Both the position numbers and the translations under genes were made by a program. This document shows positions 44,584 to 56,684 of a DNA stretch of 64,000 nucleotides, piece by piece. Below the pieces are notes generated by a model that did not search any database, had not been told where the DNA came from, and worked only from the letters and a program-made list of their open reading frames with translations. The stretch is from Galeruca laticollis (lineage: Eukaryota; Arthropoda; Insecta; Coleoptera; Chrysomelidae), in contig OY998180.1 of the NCBI GenBank assembly GCA_963921935.1, positions 206,858,244-206,922,243 on the forward strand. Direction: 5' to 3'. Each line of letters opens with the position of its first letter. Within the stretch, counting starts at the first letter, position 1.

Positions 44584-46361
44584 CGTAACAAAAAGTGTGA
44601 AAGTTGCACAAACCAATTTAATTATAAATAATTCATTTTCGTTTTGACGTTAAACAAAATGACATTTACCATTTCATTATTGACATCCATAGCCTACTAT
44701 ACGGAGGAGGCACTGATAGCAAGAATCCATGCAGTTACAGAAATTATTTCCGGCAATCGCCAGTCTTCCCAAGGGATTTTCAATGAAAAAACGTTGCAGA
44801 TTATGCGTAAATGTAAATGGACAAAATTTTGAACATCTTTTGTAATTTGTTGGCTGCTTAGTTAGAAATTATGTTTGAATGTGATATTATTTAACTTTGT
44901 AATTATCTTATTTTTTATTGTCATTAATTCTTTTGTTAATAAAATCACAAGTTTGGAAAAGTATTTTCAACAATCCTCTCTCAATGTTTTATATGCATTA
45001 CTGTTTCACAAATTAGTTCCTGTTACATATTCTAACCATTAGTAGTTTGGTTGTTATTAAAAAACATTCAAGAAAAATATTTTTTTAATTTTTTTTTGAA
45101 AAGTGATATTACAGATTCCATAAAAACATTAAATATCTTGAAAACTACAGATTTTTTTATATGTAAAGGTTATGCGTTTTTCACGTGAAAACTATTGTGG
45201 AATACAAAATCAAATGGAAATAGCTTCAAATGCCAGTGGCGTAAAAAATGGGAGGGGAAAGGTGACATATTCTTCCAAATGTACACCACTGGATCAAGAA
45301 TTGAAACATGTTTTTCCATCAAAATATGCACCTTTATATTTAAAAACAACCTGCCAAATGTCAGATCAATACATTCATTCATTTTAAAGTTATCAAATTA
45401 AAACATTATATTTTTCATAATATTAACACCCTGTATTTCGAAAAGTAAATGGGTTGGACCCCTCAATCCTTATATCATCTTGTCCAATTTTGCGAGAGGA
45501 ATCTACATGCAAACGTTGTAAGTGTCATTTGGAAACACCCTGTATGTATATACAGGGTGCGGCATTAGTGCGAGGAAGTCCAATTACTCCTTTGTCGCGA
45601 GAGATACGAAAAAACTTTATTTAGATAAAAGTTAAGCCATATATAGGACCATATTTTGAAAATATTTTCAAATATACAGGACCACCCATATTGGCAGGAT
45701 GAACCTAACTTATTTTTTTTAAATTGAACACCCTGTATATTTCCACAATTTTTTATTCCTTTCGATTTTCTTGTTTGTGCGATATGAGGTATTGCAATGT
45801 TATACGAGGTAATTTAAAAGATATAAGCACTTTTTTAGTAATTTCCTAGTAACATTAACACCCTGTACCATTGTATCGATTTGATATCAAGAAATTTATT
45901 TACGTTGAAACGATTTTTGATATAGTTTACTATTGTCCAAAATTATTAACACAGTGCAATAATCGTTTTTTATATACAGGATTGGTCATAAATCGGAATG
46001 ATCATTTACTGGGTTTTCTTAAATGGAACACCCTGTCTTTTAGTATCGTAATGAAATGGTATTGTATGGCACTTTATTATTTCTTAAGCATTCCCTATAC
46101 CCAATTGCCCTAATTTGTGATTTATTGATGATACTTTCAGCCAAACATTATTTGAAACAAATATTAGGTGAACTTTTATTAGTTTGATGGTGGAAATAAT
46201 TAACCAAAAATAATTTTCCAAAAAAAAATCACAAAATAATCTAGTCTGATCCATAATTAATTAATATTAGGTGAATCACCAAAATACATGAGTACTTAAG
46301 ATTGTTGGTGTATAAAACATTACTACAATCACACATTATTCTAGTTGGCTTATGCCGCGTC

Positions 46362-46373
<12 letters not shown>

Positions 46374-46401
<28 letters not shown>
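46374..46401. repeat. (TA)n microsatellite
   Basis: Uninterrupted TA repeat next to a Penelope-like 3' fragment. Confidence 0.9.
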
Positions 46402-46404
<3 letters not shown>

Positions 46405-46590
46405 AAAGATTAATTTCGATTTTCTACTGCACCTACTTTTAGTCGAAATTTCAATAATTTCTACATATTAGCCTGACCGTTCTTCGAAGAGAAAAACAAA
46501 CTACATTCCTGGCTAATACCACGCAGAATATTGAATTACATTCCCTTCGAAGAACGTGACGTCGATCGACCCTTTTGTCGATACGGACAT
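46402..46590 (-). repeat. Penelope-like 3'-end fragment, minus strand
   Basis: Complement of the sequence at 53260-53389 joined to 58168-58210, sharing GTCGATCGACGTCACGTTCT, ACCACGCAGAATA-type sequence and GTAGAAAATCGAAATTAATC. It lacks the piggyBac and so shows the pre-insertion state of that copy. Confidence 0.75.
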
Positions 46591-46960
46591 CTGTGGTGAT
46601 TCGCAACCGATAGGAGAAGGGCACAGTACACTGACCGGTTTAGACCTTCTTGGGTCTCTTCAAGAGTGCCTTCTAGTTCAGAGTCTCTAATCCGAACTGA
46701 AGATTCCGTCCTCCTACAACCTCTATTTGGCTCGTGTGGTTACACATGTCCGAGAAGTTATCAGATGGGTTATAACCAAGTAGGCTGCCGTCAATTATTT
46801 GTCATATGCATTAACCATCCTTTAAAAAATGTTCAAAATTTGCACCTCCCACCTCTGCATATTTATTAATCCTACGAATAATGTTTCGTTGTACTTGAAA
46901 CAACATTCCTGGATTGTTCCTTATAGCATCGCAATGGAAATGAATTCGATCCAACAATAA

Positions 46961-47908
46961 TTAATTCCTTGTTTGTATGGGTGTTATATATACCAAACTT
47001 TTCAAATAGCCCCAGAGGAATGAATCCATTGAATTTAAACCCGGACTACGCGGGGGCCACGCAATTGCGCCTCCCCTTCCAATCCATTTTTGGGGGTATG
47101 CAACGTTTAAGTGATCACGTACCACAATGCTAAAATGAGGTGGAGCACCATCATGCATGTACCACAAATTAATTCTGGTACCAATAGGTAATTTAAATGA
47201 TTCTCCAAAAATTCTAAATACAACTGTCCATCTAAACGACCATCAATTATAAATGGACCAACTAAGTGGTTTCCAATTGTCCCATACATTGCTGTGTCTG
47301 AATTATGCCGTGTGAATTCTCATCGGCTCAGAAATGTAAATTACGAGAATTGACAACGCCATTTCTCGTAAATCCCGCTTCATCAGTAAACAATACTGAT
47401 TTAATAAAATCTCGATTTGGTCTTTGTTTTTCTAAAAACCAGCGCTCATATTGAAGGCGTGCTGGGTAGTCTCCTAGATCCAAACCCTGTACTTTTTGAA
47501 GATGGTACGAACGTAAAAGATTTTTTTGGAGTATTCTATGCGCGGTGGTTTTTGAGACATTATGTTGGATCCCAAGTTTTCTAACACTTGATGTAGGGTT
47601 GTTATCTACTTCATCTAGGATATCCTGCTCTAAAACAATAGTAGGGATATTTCCATACCCCCTGCATTCCGTATAAATGTACCTAACAATAAAATGTATC
47701 ACCTTTTAAAATGCATAATTGCAATATTTCATAAAATCATACCTTCTTCTCGTAAATTTCTGTCAACACGATCAAAAGTTTTTCTGTTTGGTAAAATTCT
47801 ATTAGAAAAATGTTCAGAATAAAGTCTCCTTGCTTCGCAAGAATTTCCAGATGCCTTTCCATACATTAAATGCATATCTGCATATTCATTGAACGTATAT
47901 TCTGCCAT
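46961..47908 (-). pseudogene. DD41D-type transposase, broken
   Basis: Start MAEYTFNEYADMHLMYGKAS at 47908. HTH segments RKTFDRVDRNLREEG and SVRKLGIQHNVSKTTAHRIL. First catalytic Asp in SVLFTDEAGFTRNGVVNSRN (about 47360). Second in WYMHDGAPPHFSIVV (47150); third in NSMDSFLWGYLK with 41 residues between them. Frames shift near 47729, 47328 and 47167. It resembles the transposase of the 42.2-kb element in layout but not closely in sequence. Confidence 0.85.
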
Positions 47909-48483
47909 TTCAAACAATAGAGATATAATTAAAATATTCTTATTTAACTCCGAGTATGGCAAATAAATTGATAGCTTCCTACTTGATAAAACTACATTTA
48001 CTACAATAACCCATTTCCTAAATAATGATATAATCTGAATGTGCTCTGCGGTATCTTACGAAATTCCATATTTCTCGGAAACCACTGATGTTATCGATTT
48101 GGACAAAGGGTACCTACCTTTTTTTCAGAAAAATAGTTGGAGAATAAACTGACAGTATTTTAAAGTTTGTTGCTTTATCACTTTATTAGTTCTGACCTTT
48201 TATCCGGTGAGCCAAGTCCGATCCTGACTTTCTGCAACATTAGTATACTTACTGGTATGAACAAAATAAATGAATTGATGTACTTGACAATCCACCAAAT
48301 TTTCATCAAGTTCGAAATTATAGTTTTGGAGTTATGAATAAAAATGTATTTTTAATTTCTAAATTTAAAGCCCTACAATTCAACAAAGGAGGTCCGTAGA
48401 AAAAAATTATATCAATTACAAACATTATTTTAACACCACCTACTCAGTTCCAAGTTTTGGCCTCTCACTCCAGGGACACCCTG

Positions 48484-49506
48484 TATATAGTCAAATAACT
48501 CTTTATAGGTTATTTTTATTCTTTTATAAATTTTGTCCACTTCTTTCTGTCATTGGTCAGCTTTTTTAGGTCCCATCCAAGTTTTTCCTACTCGCTGAAA
48601 AATTATTTATCCTATTGTCTCATCCAAGTCTTCCTGAGGCTACCTGATATGGCACAAAAGAATAAATAGTCTCTATTTTTTCTATAAATAAATCTTATTA
48701 AAAAATGACCTAGTTTTAACATAAACATTTAGATTAATTAGAGTTTCAGGAAAATAAAGGTATAAAATACTGCAATCGGCAAAGTTGACCAAAACAGCGC
48801 ATGACGTCACGTCTCAATAAATCAGTGATGGTAACCTTTTATTAGAGGCATCACCACCAACACAAAAAAAATCCCTACATTTTCCATATTCATAAAATTA
48901 AATCTCTATTTTTTCTCCTACACTAAAATTTCATAAATGAAAATGCGTTTTTCTTAAAATTTATTTTGACAAAAAAGTACTGTTATTAATTGGTTGTTTC
49001 CATTTTACTTGCTTTTTTTTCGGCTCGGCAGTATCGCTATCCTCAGAACTGGAAGCTGACTCTATTTTCTGCATTTCATTAAGGTGATATAGTTTCTTAA
49101 CTAAAATTATTTGCTGCTTACTATTATTTTTATTGTTTTTACTTTGTATTATAGGTTAGAGTATAAAACACAGCTGTCTAAATCTCAAATTACTATACTA
49201 TATGAACGAATGTCCCATACATTTTTAGCAAATTGTAAATTTATGTACTATCAATTACCTCCGTTAGTGTTACTTGAACTTTTGTTGTGATTACATTTCA
49301 TATAAGGCAAATAGCTCTAATTTGGCCACAATTGATTTGTGGATGTTGGGAGAGTTTCTTGCATCAAATAAAGACTTTTGCTTGCCTGAAAACTTCCTTG
49401 TAAGTACATTATTATTAATCTTTAGCGCTAAGTAAAATTTAATTCACACAAGCGCTTTTTAAACTAATGTCATAAGTTATTTTTGAAGTCTGCTTATCAG
49501 GTTAGG
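48484..49506. other. No gene seen
   Basis: AT-rich; no supported coding or repeat feature. Confidence 0.3.
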
Positions 49507-49508
49507 TA

Positions 49509-50230
49509 CAGTTGCGGCCACAAAATGGGACAGTTGTTGCCTAGTGTGATTGTGACTTTTCCGTTTCCGGGAAAAATGGGATAGTTTTGTCGTATATTTG
49601 AATGATAATAACACTAAAGTGTAAATAATATTGTTTTCCATTATTAAATGTCAAAGGCTACTAAATATTTTTTAATTTTCAATAAAAAACAACAATTAAT
49701 ATTTAGTAATCCGCCATTATGCTCTATGACTTCTCTTAATCGACTGGTCATCGATCTATATAATGTGGAACAATATTCTTCAGTTATTTCCTCACAAGCT
49801 CTAAATCAAACCCCATTCTTGCTTCTTTGTGCGACAGGATGCTGGAAAATTTGTTGCTGGAACAGCTTGAACTACTGTTTCAAATGGATTTGCTTTTAAC
49901 TGGTTAATAAAAGCAGCATCCTGTTCAGCAGTTGACTTTCTCGGACGTCCTGAGCCTGCAGTTCTATCAATTCTTCCCTCATATCGCCATCTTCTTACAA
50001 TACTTGAAACTGAGTTCTTGATTACATCGTAAAATGTCGCACTCATCGTCAATTTTTGCTATTATTCCACCTTTCGTCAATTTATATGCGCCATCGTTAC
50101 TTTCGAATTGTCTGACAGATGTCAAATATTTAATATTGACATATGACATATTCATAAGACAAATCCAAGCAGCTAGAATTTGACAAAAATCTGGTATAAG
50201 AGTTGTCCCATTTTTGATTGATCGCAACTG
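49509..50230 (-). mobile_element. Internally deleted Tc1-like element
   Basis: 722 bp at a TA site. Inverted ends CAGTTGCGGCCACAAAATGG and CAGTTGCGATCAATCAAAAA, both followed by ATGGGACA-type sequence. It contains both ends of a transposase with the centre missing. Confidence 0.85.
49640..50020 (-). pseudogene. Tc1-like transposase, N- and C-terminal pieces joined
   Basis: N-terminal HTH (SVSSIVRRWRYEGRIDRTAG, GRPRKSTAEQDAAFI) at 49850-50020. A frameshift follows, then the C-terminal end EEITEEYCSTLYRSMTSRLR and VIEHNGG at 49690-49800. The whole catalytic core (DDE) is deleted. Confidence 0.82.
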
Positions 50231-50232
50231 TA

Positions 50233-52735
50233 CATATTAGTGGTGCTCGATTTGCTCGCTCTATCAAATTCAAGTGTAACGCTCGCGTTCTTTTTGACTT
50301 TTGCTTGAAGCTTACAAGCGCGCCCAGACACACAAACTTTTTTCTCCTCTTTCTCCTTGAGCAACAACAATTTTTATTCGTGTTTAATGCACATATACAC
50401 ATTGAGGTTATACTTCGTTTGTGATTTGTGTTATAGCAGAATTGCTTATCATTTTTTCAATAATTTCATTCATGTTAAAGTCATAAATAACAAGTAAACA
50501 GAAATCACAAATAACTAACGATAGAAACTATGTATTTTTTGAGGATATATGGAGCACAGGCAACCGTTCTTTTAAATTTGTCATGTTACTATCGAGTACT
50601 CAGCCTGAGAGCAGTGTGGGCTGCTCGAGCCTGCAAATCGAACGCCACTATTATAATATTATTTGTAATGTCACATCTTCCTCTTTTTTCTATTCATATT
50701 TTTGACACAGGAAAAGTTTATTGTTGACGTTCTTCGTTAAACATAAACACAACTCAGCCTGTCCAAGCGAGCGAGTGGTTATTACCAGCAGTAATGTCAA
50801 CAAATGTCACGGTTATATTGGTCCTTTTGATTTATGGGTATTTACCAATGTTTTATCTACTGTCTGTAGGGTCTAGAGGATTTATTTAGTTAAATTTCCG
50901 CTGTTTTGATTTGTTTTTCAGCGTTCAGTATCGTTTTCTCATTTCGAAACTTAAGAACTTCAGTTTTAATGAATATGTCATAAACAAATATCACATCTGT
51001 CAACCGCTATAACTCTGCTCCCAACAACCTCCCGACAGGGTTACTGGTGGATTTAACCGTGACGTAATTTGACATCAAACGATGACGTACGGCTAATACT
51101 AATCCTCGCTATAGGACGCTACGGTTTTTACCTACTTATGTTATTAGCCAACCCTCGCTTCGACAGGCTAACTGTAATATCTACTGAGACGTGACGTAAC
51201 ATGCGTTTTGGCGCATAATTCAAAGTAGATAGAATAAAATGCAATAATTTTCGTTAAAAATCAGCTTATTGCTGAAATAATGTATTTTTCGGAAATAGCA
51301 GATGTGTACCTACACTGTAGAAGGGGATTTCAAAATCAGTCATCATGCCTATTGTTTTACTACTTCACTTGGTATATGAGGGACTGATTGTTCTGTTAAT
51401 ATAAATAATTGTCTATAAATTACACATAGCATGTAACCTTGAGTATTGCAATCTAATTGAAATCCCTAGTGATATTTATTTAACCTATATTATTTCTGAT
51501 TATAGTAGGTATATCAGTATTATTTCATCTCAATTCTCACCTACAATTTTATACACAAATTTCATTTGAGGTATGTTTAATAAATTTACAAAACAATATA
51601 ACTATTTTGCATTAAAAAAATTAGAATCTTTGAAAATAATAAACGTCTTCATGAAAAACGTAATTAGCATTTCGAAATTTTCGTAAATTTCCATTTTATA
51701 TTGAAAGTAATTCGTTGTCAGTTATTATTAATGTTTAAGTGGTATTGAATATTTGAGGTTAATTAATTTTGTAATAGTTGAATGACCATGAACAGTATAA
51801 TGTCTATTAAGAAGATACACCAGTAGTCACAAAATTGTTTTACGTATATCTACTTATTATTGGATTACGATAATATGAAATAACTTTTAATAATGAAGAC
51901 ATTATGTGAAACATAAAAAACAATTTACTTTCATTTGGCACCCATTATAAAATTAGGATCTACAAAGAGGAAAAAATTTAAAAGTAGAAGATTATTCCTC
52001 GTGAATATGTACTTATAAATTGTCAATAGATAAACTCATATTGAGTCTGTAATGCAGTTTTAAATATTCCCATACTTTCAAGTATATAAAACAAATATAT
52101 TTCTTAATTAGTATCTATCAACACATTGTGAAAACCATTTACAAGTTTATATTTATACTAAATTTATATCATATGTGTTTGTTCATACCATCCAACAATA
52201 GTCAGTCATAATGTTAACGTCCCACTTACCTTGACTTCTGTTTTCCGTAAACCAATATATTGGTGAAATGGTTTCAAACTTCTTTTTTCATCCATCTAGT
52301 GCCCAGAAACACCCCTTTAAAAACCTAAAATGGTAGTGGGTGTTAAGTAACACATAATTTTGAAGCTGTTTTAATTATCTATGCAACCCCGTTCTTTTTT
52401 TATTTTTAACGACTTTTTTTGAGAAAACTGTTTAGATTATTGTGAAAGAAAACAACAGTAGTTCTAAAAAGACAATGTAATTGTGACGAATGCACCCACC
52501 TCTAACTTACATGTAATGGTACAACCTGTTCTCAAATGCTTCTCTAACTTTTCGCAACTGTTCTGGTATAATTAAACGGCATTCTGTCACGATTGTTTAT
52601 TGAAGACTTACATATTGGTTACTTGTTAAGTTTCGAAGTCTCCTAGTTTGTAGAAATAACATATTCAGTAAATTAAATACTTTTATTGTACTTTTTTTTG
52701 TTTTTTAAGAAACTATTTCTTTAACAAAGCTTAGA
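50233..52735. other. No gene recognised
   Basis: Two and a half kb of AT-rich sequence with short frames only. Stretches near 50270-50640 and 51010-51220 are less AT-rich and could be old repeats, but I see no family. Confidence 0.35.
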
Positions 52736-53389
52736 GGGGTCAAACACTTTTGAAGTTGCATGTATATTTGGCTTTACTTAAAGCGTTCCATGATTCAAAA
52801 TGTTCAACCTCTAACGGTCTGTCATAGATTAAAGACTATGTTGACGATTGGATTACTGCTGTAAGTTGTAAAATATTCAATTCATAAAAAACTTCAATTC
52901 ACAACCGAGATTTAACAAAATGATAAAATTAATTTTCTTGATGTCACACTATATAAAATCAAAAATAACATAAAAACAGATTGGTATACAAAACCAACCT
53001 GGTCCTCAAGATAGTTAAACTTCAATTCATATCGCGTATCTACCAAAAAAATCAATGATTGTTAGTTTGGCTGATAGAGTTATCCTAGCATCAGATCCTG
53101 AATTTAGATATACAGCTATTGAACAACCAACAACTGCAGTAAGGAAAAATAATTATCCTGAAAACATTTTAAATAACATATTCAAAAAAAAGATAAACAA
53201 ATACTAAACATCAAAATATAAAACACTTAACTTTACCATAACTGGATCCACAAAAGAGTCGATCGACGTCACGTTCTTCGAAGGGGATGTACTTCTATAT
53301 TCTGCGTGGTATTAGTAAGGAAATTAGTTGTTTTTCTCTTTGAAAAACGGTCAAACTGATATGTCGAAATTATAAAAATTTTGACTTAA
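52736..53389 (+). pseudogene. Penelope-like retroelement remnant (RT end and 3' region)
   Basis: YVDDW at about 52838 (RT active-site box). With frameshifts follow KINFLDVTLYKIKNN, KTDWYTKPTWSS (about 52978), LADRVILASDPEFRYTAIEQ and NNYPENILNNIFKKKI. This order is typical of Penelope-like RT before the GIY-YIG domain. The GIY-YIG part is not visible. The 3' region GTCGATCGACGTCACGTTCT onward continues to the TTAA at 53386-53389, where a piggyBac is inserted, and resumes at 58164. Confidence 0.78.
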
Positions 53390-53625
53390 CCCTTTCAAGA
53401 CGGTTTATTATTTGGAGAAGATTTAGACTATTTTATGATATTATAGGTCAAAGGTATCTTATATATTAGAAAATGACAAAAAAATATACCAAAGGGGTTG
53501 ATTAAGGAGGTAGTACAAATAAGTACCAGCAGTCTTCTGTTGTGGTATGTATGTGTACCATCAGTTCCATATAAAAATATACATAAAATAATAATTCTCT
53601 TTATTATCTATAACTATAAAATATT

Positions 53626-54719
53626 TTAGGTATGATAAGTTGTAAAACATTTGGAACAAAGTGGAACATCATATTCTTGACAAATTGTCTTTGTACGTCT
53701 ATGAATTTTACTTTCAGCACACCTTTTACATCTTCTTCTAGTTGTACCTTCAACTGGAAGGTGTAAAGATAAATTTTCCAGTCTCTGTCTCTTGGATTGG
53801 CTTCATCTCTTTGACAAGCGGCGTGTAGTCGCTATTTTTGTTCCTTCGCCTATCATTTCTTCAGCTAAGGGTACTAAAAATTGAATAAATGGATTTTTTT
53901 GTTGATCTTCTCTTTATAGATAATCCATGCATTTACGATACTCATCATAAGCAGACGATAAAAGAATTTTCTCCCCACTTATTGCTAGCTCGTATAACCC
54001 CATCATTTGGTCTGCTATATCTACTACTCCCATAATTTTTCTGTACGTGGCAACCATTTCTGGACAAGGAATATCGATTTTTGATCCATCCTTCATTGTT
54101 TTACTAAAAGTTACAACGTTAGCTTTCTGGCAATTAGTAAAAAGAAGGACCTCTTTTGTATCCTGCAATTTCATAGCCAACAGACCATTCTCAGTGCACT
54201 GAAATACATATTCACCTCTTTTCAATTTCTCCTTTATTTTCGGGCAAGTTTTTTCTATTTTGATTATAGGGTTCAACTGCGGCATAATCTATATTCTGTA
54301 GTAAATTTGTAGACGTAAAAAACGATCAAAACAGAAGGTAATATCTTTTTCCTTTGCTGTTGTGACCAGTTTATTCACTACTCGTTTGCCAAGAGTTCCA
54401 TCTAGACGTTCAGTCTCTCGTCCTATCTAAATATTGAAATCATATGTATATCCAGTAAAGGAATCGGATCTCAACCACATTTTATTCCTCGCTTTACGGG
54501 TTTTAGAGGTATGTAATGTTTCAATGACGAACGTCCCTTGAACTTCGTCATTGACTCATCAATGCTTTGGAAGCTACTATCTTGACGGTATTTTTGAAAC
54601 GATCTTTCAAACACTGAACTATATCATCAATATGTTTTAGACGAAATATCTGGTTTTGACGATGAGGCAAAATACATTTCTGAAGAAACAAGCTTGAATG
54701 TGTCTCTGGATATTGCACT

Positions 54720-54722
<3 letters not shown>
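53626..54722 (-). pseudogene. piggyBac transposase, middle and C-terminal part
   Basis: In order on the minus strand: FRLKHIDDIVQCLKDRFK; a frameshift at 54548; DESMTKFKGRSSLKHYIPLK (first catalytic Asp region, about 54540-54480); RSDSFTGYTYDFNI with a stop; CPKIKEKLKRGEYVFQCTEN and MKDGSKIDIPCPEMVATYRK; and KIMGVVDIADQMMGLYEL (54000). A C-terminal Cys-rich domain, RRRCKRCAESKIHRRTKTIC then VPLCSKCFTTYHT, ends at 53626. Several shifts and stops; the segment between the acidic N-terminus and FRLKHID is largely replaced by a (TA)n tract. Confidence 0.87.

Positions 54723-54723
<1 letters not shown>

Positions 54724-54792
<69 letters not shown>
54724..54792. repeat. (TA)n microsatellite
   Basis: About 34 TA units inside the piggyBac, directly abutting the mariner's left end. 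Its translation (YIYIYI) is meaningless. Confidence 0.95.
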
Positions 54793-54795
<3 letters not shown>

Positions 54796-56106
54796 TATCC
54801 GCCAAAATAAACAGTACCGAAAATAAAAATAAAAATTAATTTTTAATTTCTGTAATGTAAGTGTTCAAAATGTTCACCATTTCGACGCAAACAAGCTTCA
54901 TATAGATTTTGTAAGTCAATAAACATATTTATAAAAAGTGGTTGATGTAACTGCCTAAAAATATTTTGTATTCTTTCCCGTATTTCGGCAATATTCGCCG
55001 GCGGATTTTCCGAGTGAAATATTTTGTCCTTCATTATGCCCCAAATGTATGCGTCAGGTGGCGTCAGATCAGGTGAATGAGAAGGATATTCGAAGTCTGT
55101 TCCCCGAGAAATTATTCTATTATCGAAATGCTGACGGAGTAAGTCTAAGGTGCGCACAGCTGTATGGCTCGTTGCACCATCTTGTTGGAACCATTGTGTG
55201 CGAAACTGTAGATTTCGTGCACGGCAAAAGTTATTTAGATCTCTCACAAAAGGTATAATAATTTTCTCTCTATAACGCTCTTGGTTGACAGTAAGTGGAT
55301 TCTGATTATCATCTTCAACGAAATAAGGACCAATCATTCCATGACCAGATACCGCGCACCATACGGTAACTCGAAGACTGTGGAGTGGTTTCTCTACAAT
55401 GACATCAGGACGTTCAAATCCAAGGAATCTGGTTGTTTGTCGATTAATATAGCCGCTAAGATGAACGTGACTCTCGTCTGAAAACCATATGTTTTTCAAA
55501 AATTCGGGATCTTCGTAAATTAAACTCATCATGCGACCACAGTAAATTTTTCTTGCACGTTTGTCCGCAGCATTTAGTCGTTGTCCAACTTGAATACGGT
55601 ATGGATAACCACCAATTGATTTGAACATGCGACGTAAAGACGTTTCACTAATGTTGAGTTTACATGCAGTTCTTACAAGACTTCTTTGAGGTGATTGCAC
55701 AACTTGGTTAAAAACACGTCCTTCATTTTCGTTAGTGCATACTGTTTTTCGACGACCTGAAGAACCTTTACGTTGACACAATACACTACCAGTGCGACGA
55801 AATTTTTCAACAACAGCTAACATCACACTTTTACTAGGAGCTGCTTTATTAAATTTTTGTTGATATTTTATTGACACCTGTTCTATGCTTGGGCCATCAT
55901 TATGACCTTTTCCGTATGAACGAAAATAATGCTCTACCAAAAAAACTTTTTCTTCCGTTGTTAGAACCATTTTTAAATCAAATTTAACTGCAGCGTACTA
56001 TTAATATATCAACTAATGACAATTAAGTCAAATATGACAAATCCATATTACATAAACAACTCCACAGCACTCTCTGTTTCGGTACTGTTTATTTTGGCGG
56101 ATACCG
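54793..56106 (-). mobile_element. DD41D mariner-like transposon, copy 2 (intact)
   Basis: 1314 bp at TA (54791-54792, 56107-56108); ends as in copy 1. The complete transposase frame makes it the best candidate for an active or recently active element in the window. Inserted in the piggyBac coding region. Confidence 0.95.
54843..55970 (-). CDS. DD41D mariner-like transposase, full length
   Basis: 375 residues, uninterrupted. It cuts and pastes its element via the IS630/Tc1/mariner DDE/D fold. N-terminal HTH at residues 1-110 (MVLTTEEKVFLVEHYFRSYG; SLVRTACKLNISETSLRRMF). Catalytic Asp 1 in WFSDESHVHLSG (about residue 170), Asp 2 in WFQQDGATSHTA (about 266), Asp 3 in PPDAYIWGIMKDKIF. 41 residues separate Asp 2 and Asp 3, the spacing known for the 'rosa'-type DD41D group. 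Start at the only upstream Met, about 135 bp inside the right end; the stop is about 50 bp from the left end, leaving short UTRs. Transposition competence is inferred from the open frame and matching ends, not shown. Confidence 0.95.
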   Translation of the reverse strand: MVLTTEEKVFLVEHYFRSYGKGHNDGPSIEQVSIKYQQKFNKAAPSKSVMLAVVEKFRRTGSVLCQRKGSSGRRKTVCTNENEGRVFNQVVQSPQRSLVRTACKLNISETSLRRMFKSIGGYPYRIQVGQRLNAADKRARKIYCGRMMSLIYEDPEFLKNIWFSDESHVHLSGYINRQTTRFLGFERPDVIVEKPLHSLRVTVWCAVSGHGMIGPYFVEDDNQNPLTVNQERYREKIIIPFVRDLNNFCRARNLQFRTQWFQQDGATSHTAVRTLDLLRQHFDNRIISRGTDFEYPSHSPDLTPPDAYIWGIMKDKIFHSENPPANIAEIRERIQNIFRQLHQPLFINMFIDLQNLYEACLRRNGEHFEHLHYRN

Positions 56107-56295
56107 TATAAAAGAACTAGAGTTTGCTGAATTTTCGTTTGGACATTCATTTTCGTCTTTTCCACCTTGGCCATCACTTTCGTATTCGTCATCAGAAGGT
56201 TCGAATGGTTCATCATCACTATCATCAGAGTCGCTAAACAAATGTTCCGCTATCCCCTCCAGTTCTTCTTTTGTCAAATACCTCTTTTTATCCAT
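56107..56295 (-). pseudogene. piggyBac transposase, N-terminal piece
   Basis: MDKKRYLTKEELEGIAEHLF, then an Asp/Glu/Ser-rich stretch (SDSDDSDDEPFEPSDDEYES), the usual acidic N-terminus of piggyBac transposases. Cut at SANSSSF by the mariner at a TA. It belongs with 53626-54722. Confidence 0.85.
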
Positions 56296-56313
56296 GCCTG
56301 CAAATAATATCAA

Positions 56314-56684
56314 TAATTAATTATTATGACTCTCCCGAGTGATGGCACACATGTGTACCACTCTCTAGGACTGATGGTACACATATGTACCATATAGTCA
56401 ATTTTACAAATAATTTTCGAATTATAAATAAATATAAATTATAAAGTATAACTTACAAACTTTTATTGTACTTACCCAATATAAACAAACTACGTCTGAC
56501 AATAAGCGAAATAATTTTACTATTAGTTATAGTGAAACTTTTCGCAAAATACGTTAATGCTACAACATGTTCGAGTGAACTGAGCAAATACGTTGGATAC
56601 GAATCGCTTTAGGAGTTATCGCAACCGCAGAACATCGTTTACGCTTTCCTACGACAATATGGGACCACGTGGTATCGATGTGAA
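56314..56684. other. piggyBac non-coding end region
   Basis: Contains subterminal palindromic GGCACACATGTGTACC and GGTACACATATGTACC motifs near 56345 and 56380, echoed by GTATGTATGTGTACC near the left end and GGTACATACGGTGTACC near the right end. Confidence 0.55.

Larger units (their letters stand above)
42247..45542 (-). mobile_element. DD41D-type transposon with very long inverted ends
   Basis: About 3.3 kb between TA sites 42245-42246 and 45543-45544. Left CAGGGTATTTTCAAATGACA; right is the complement of CAGGGTGTTTCCAAATGACA. The arms match over roughly 700 bp (e.g. GAGGGGTCCAACCCATTTAC; ATGTACACCAC). The left arm is interrupted by a LINE fragment (42283-42869). Confidence 0.88.
45553..48483 (-). 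mobile_element. Possible DD41D-type transposon with nested ends
   Basis: Left CAGGGTGCGGCATTAGTGCG after TA (45551-45552). Right complement CAGGGTGTCCCTGGAGTGAG before TA (48484-48485). The ends share CAGGGTG and AGTGNGAGG only. Between 45660 and 46040 several other CACCCTGTA or TACAGG motifs occur, so several element ends are stacked here. Boundaries are tentative. Confidence 0.4.

Noticed and set aside
46666..46869. 67-codon frame near the Penelope 3' fragment
   Set aside because: No motif; the GIY-YIG domain expected for Penelope could not be read on either strand.
54548..54805. 85-codon frame with YIYIYI stretch
   Set aside because: Part is a translated (TA)n tract joined to piggyBac debris; not a separate gene.
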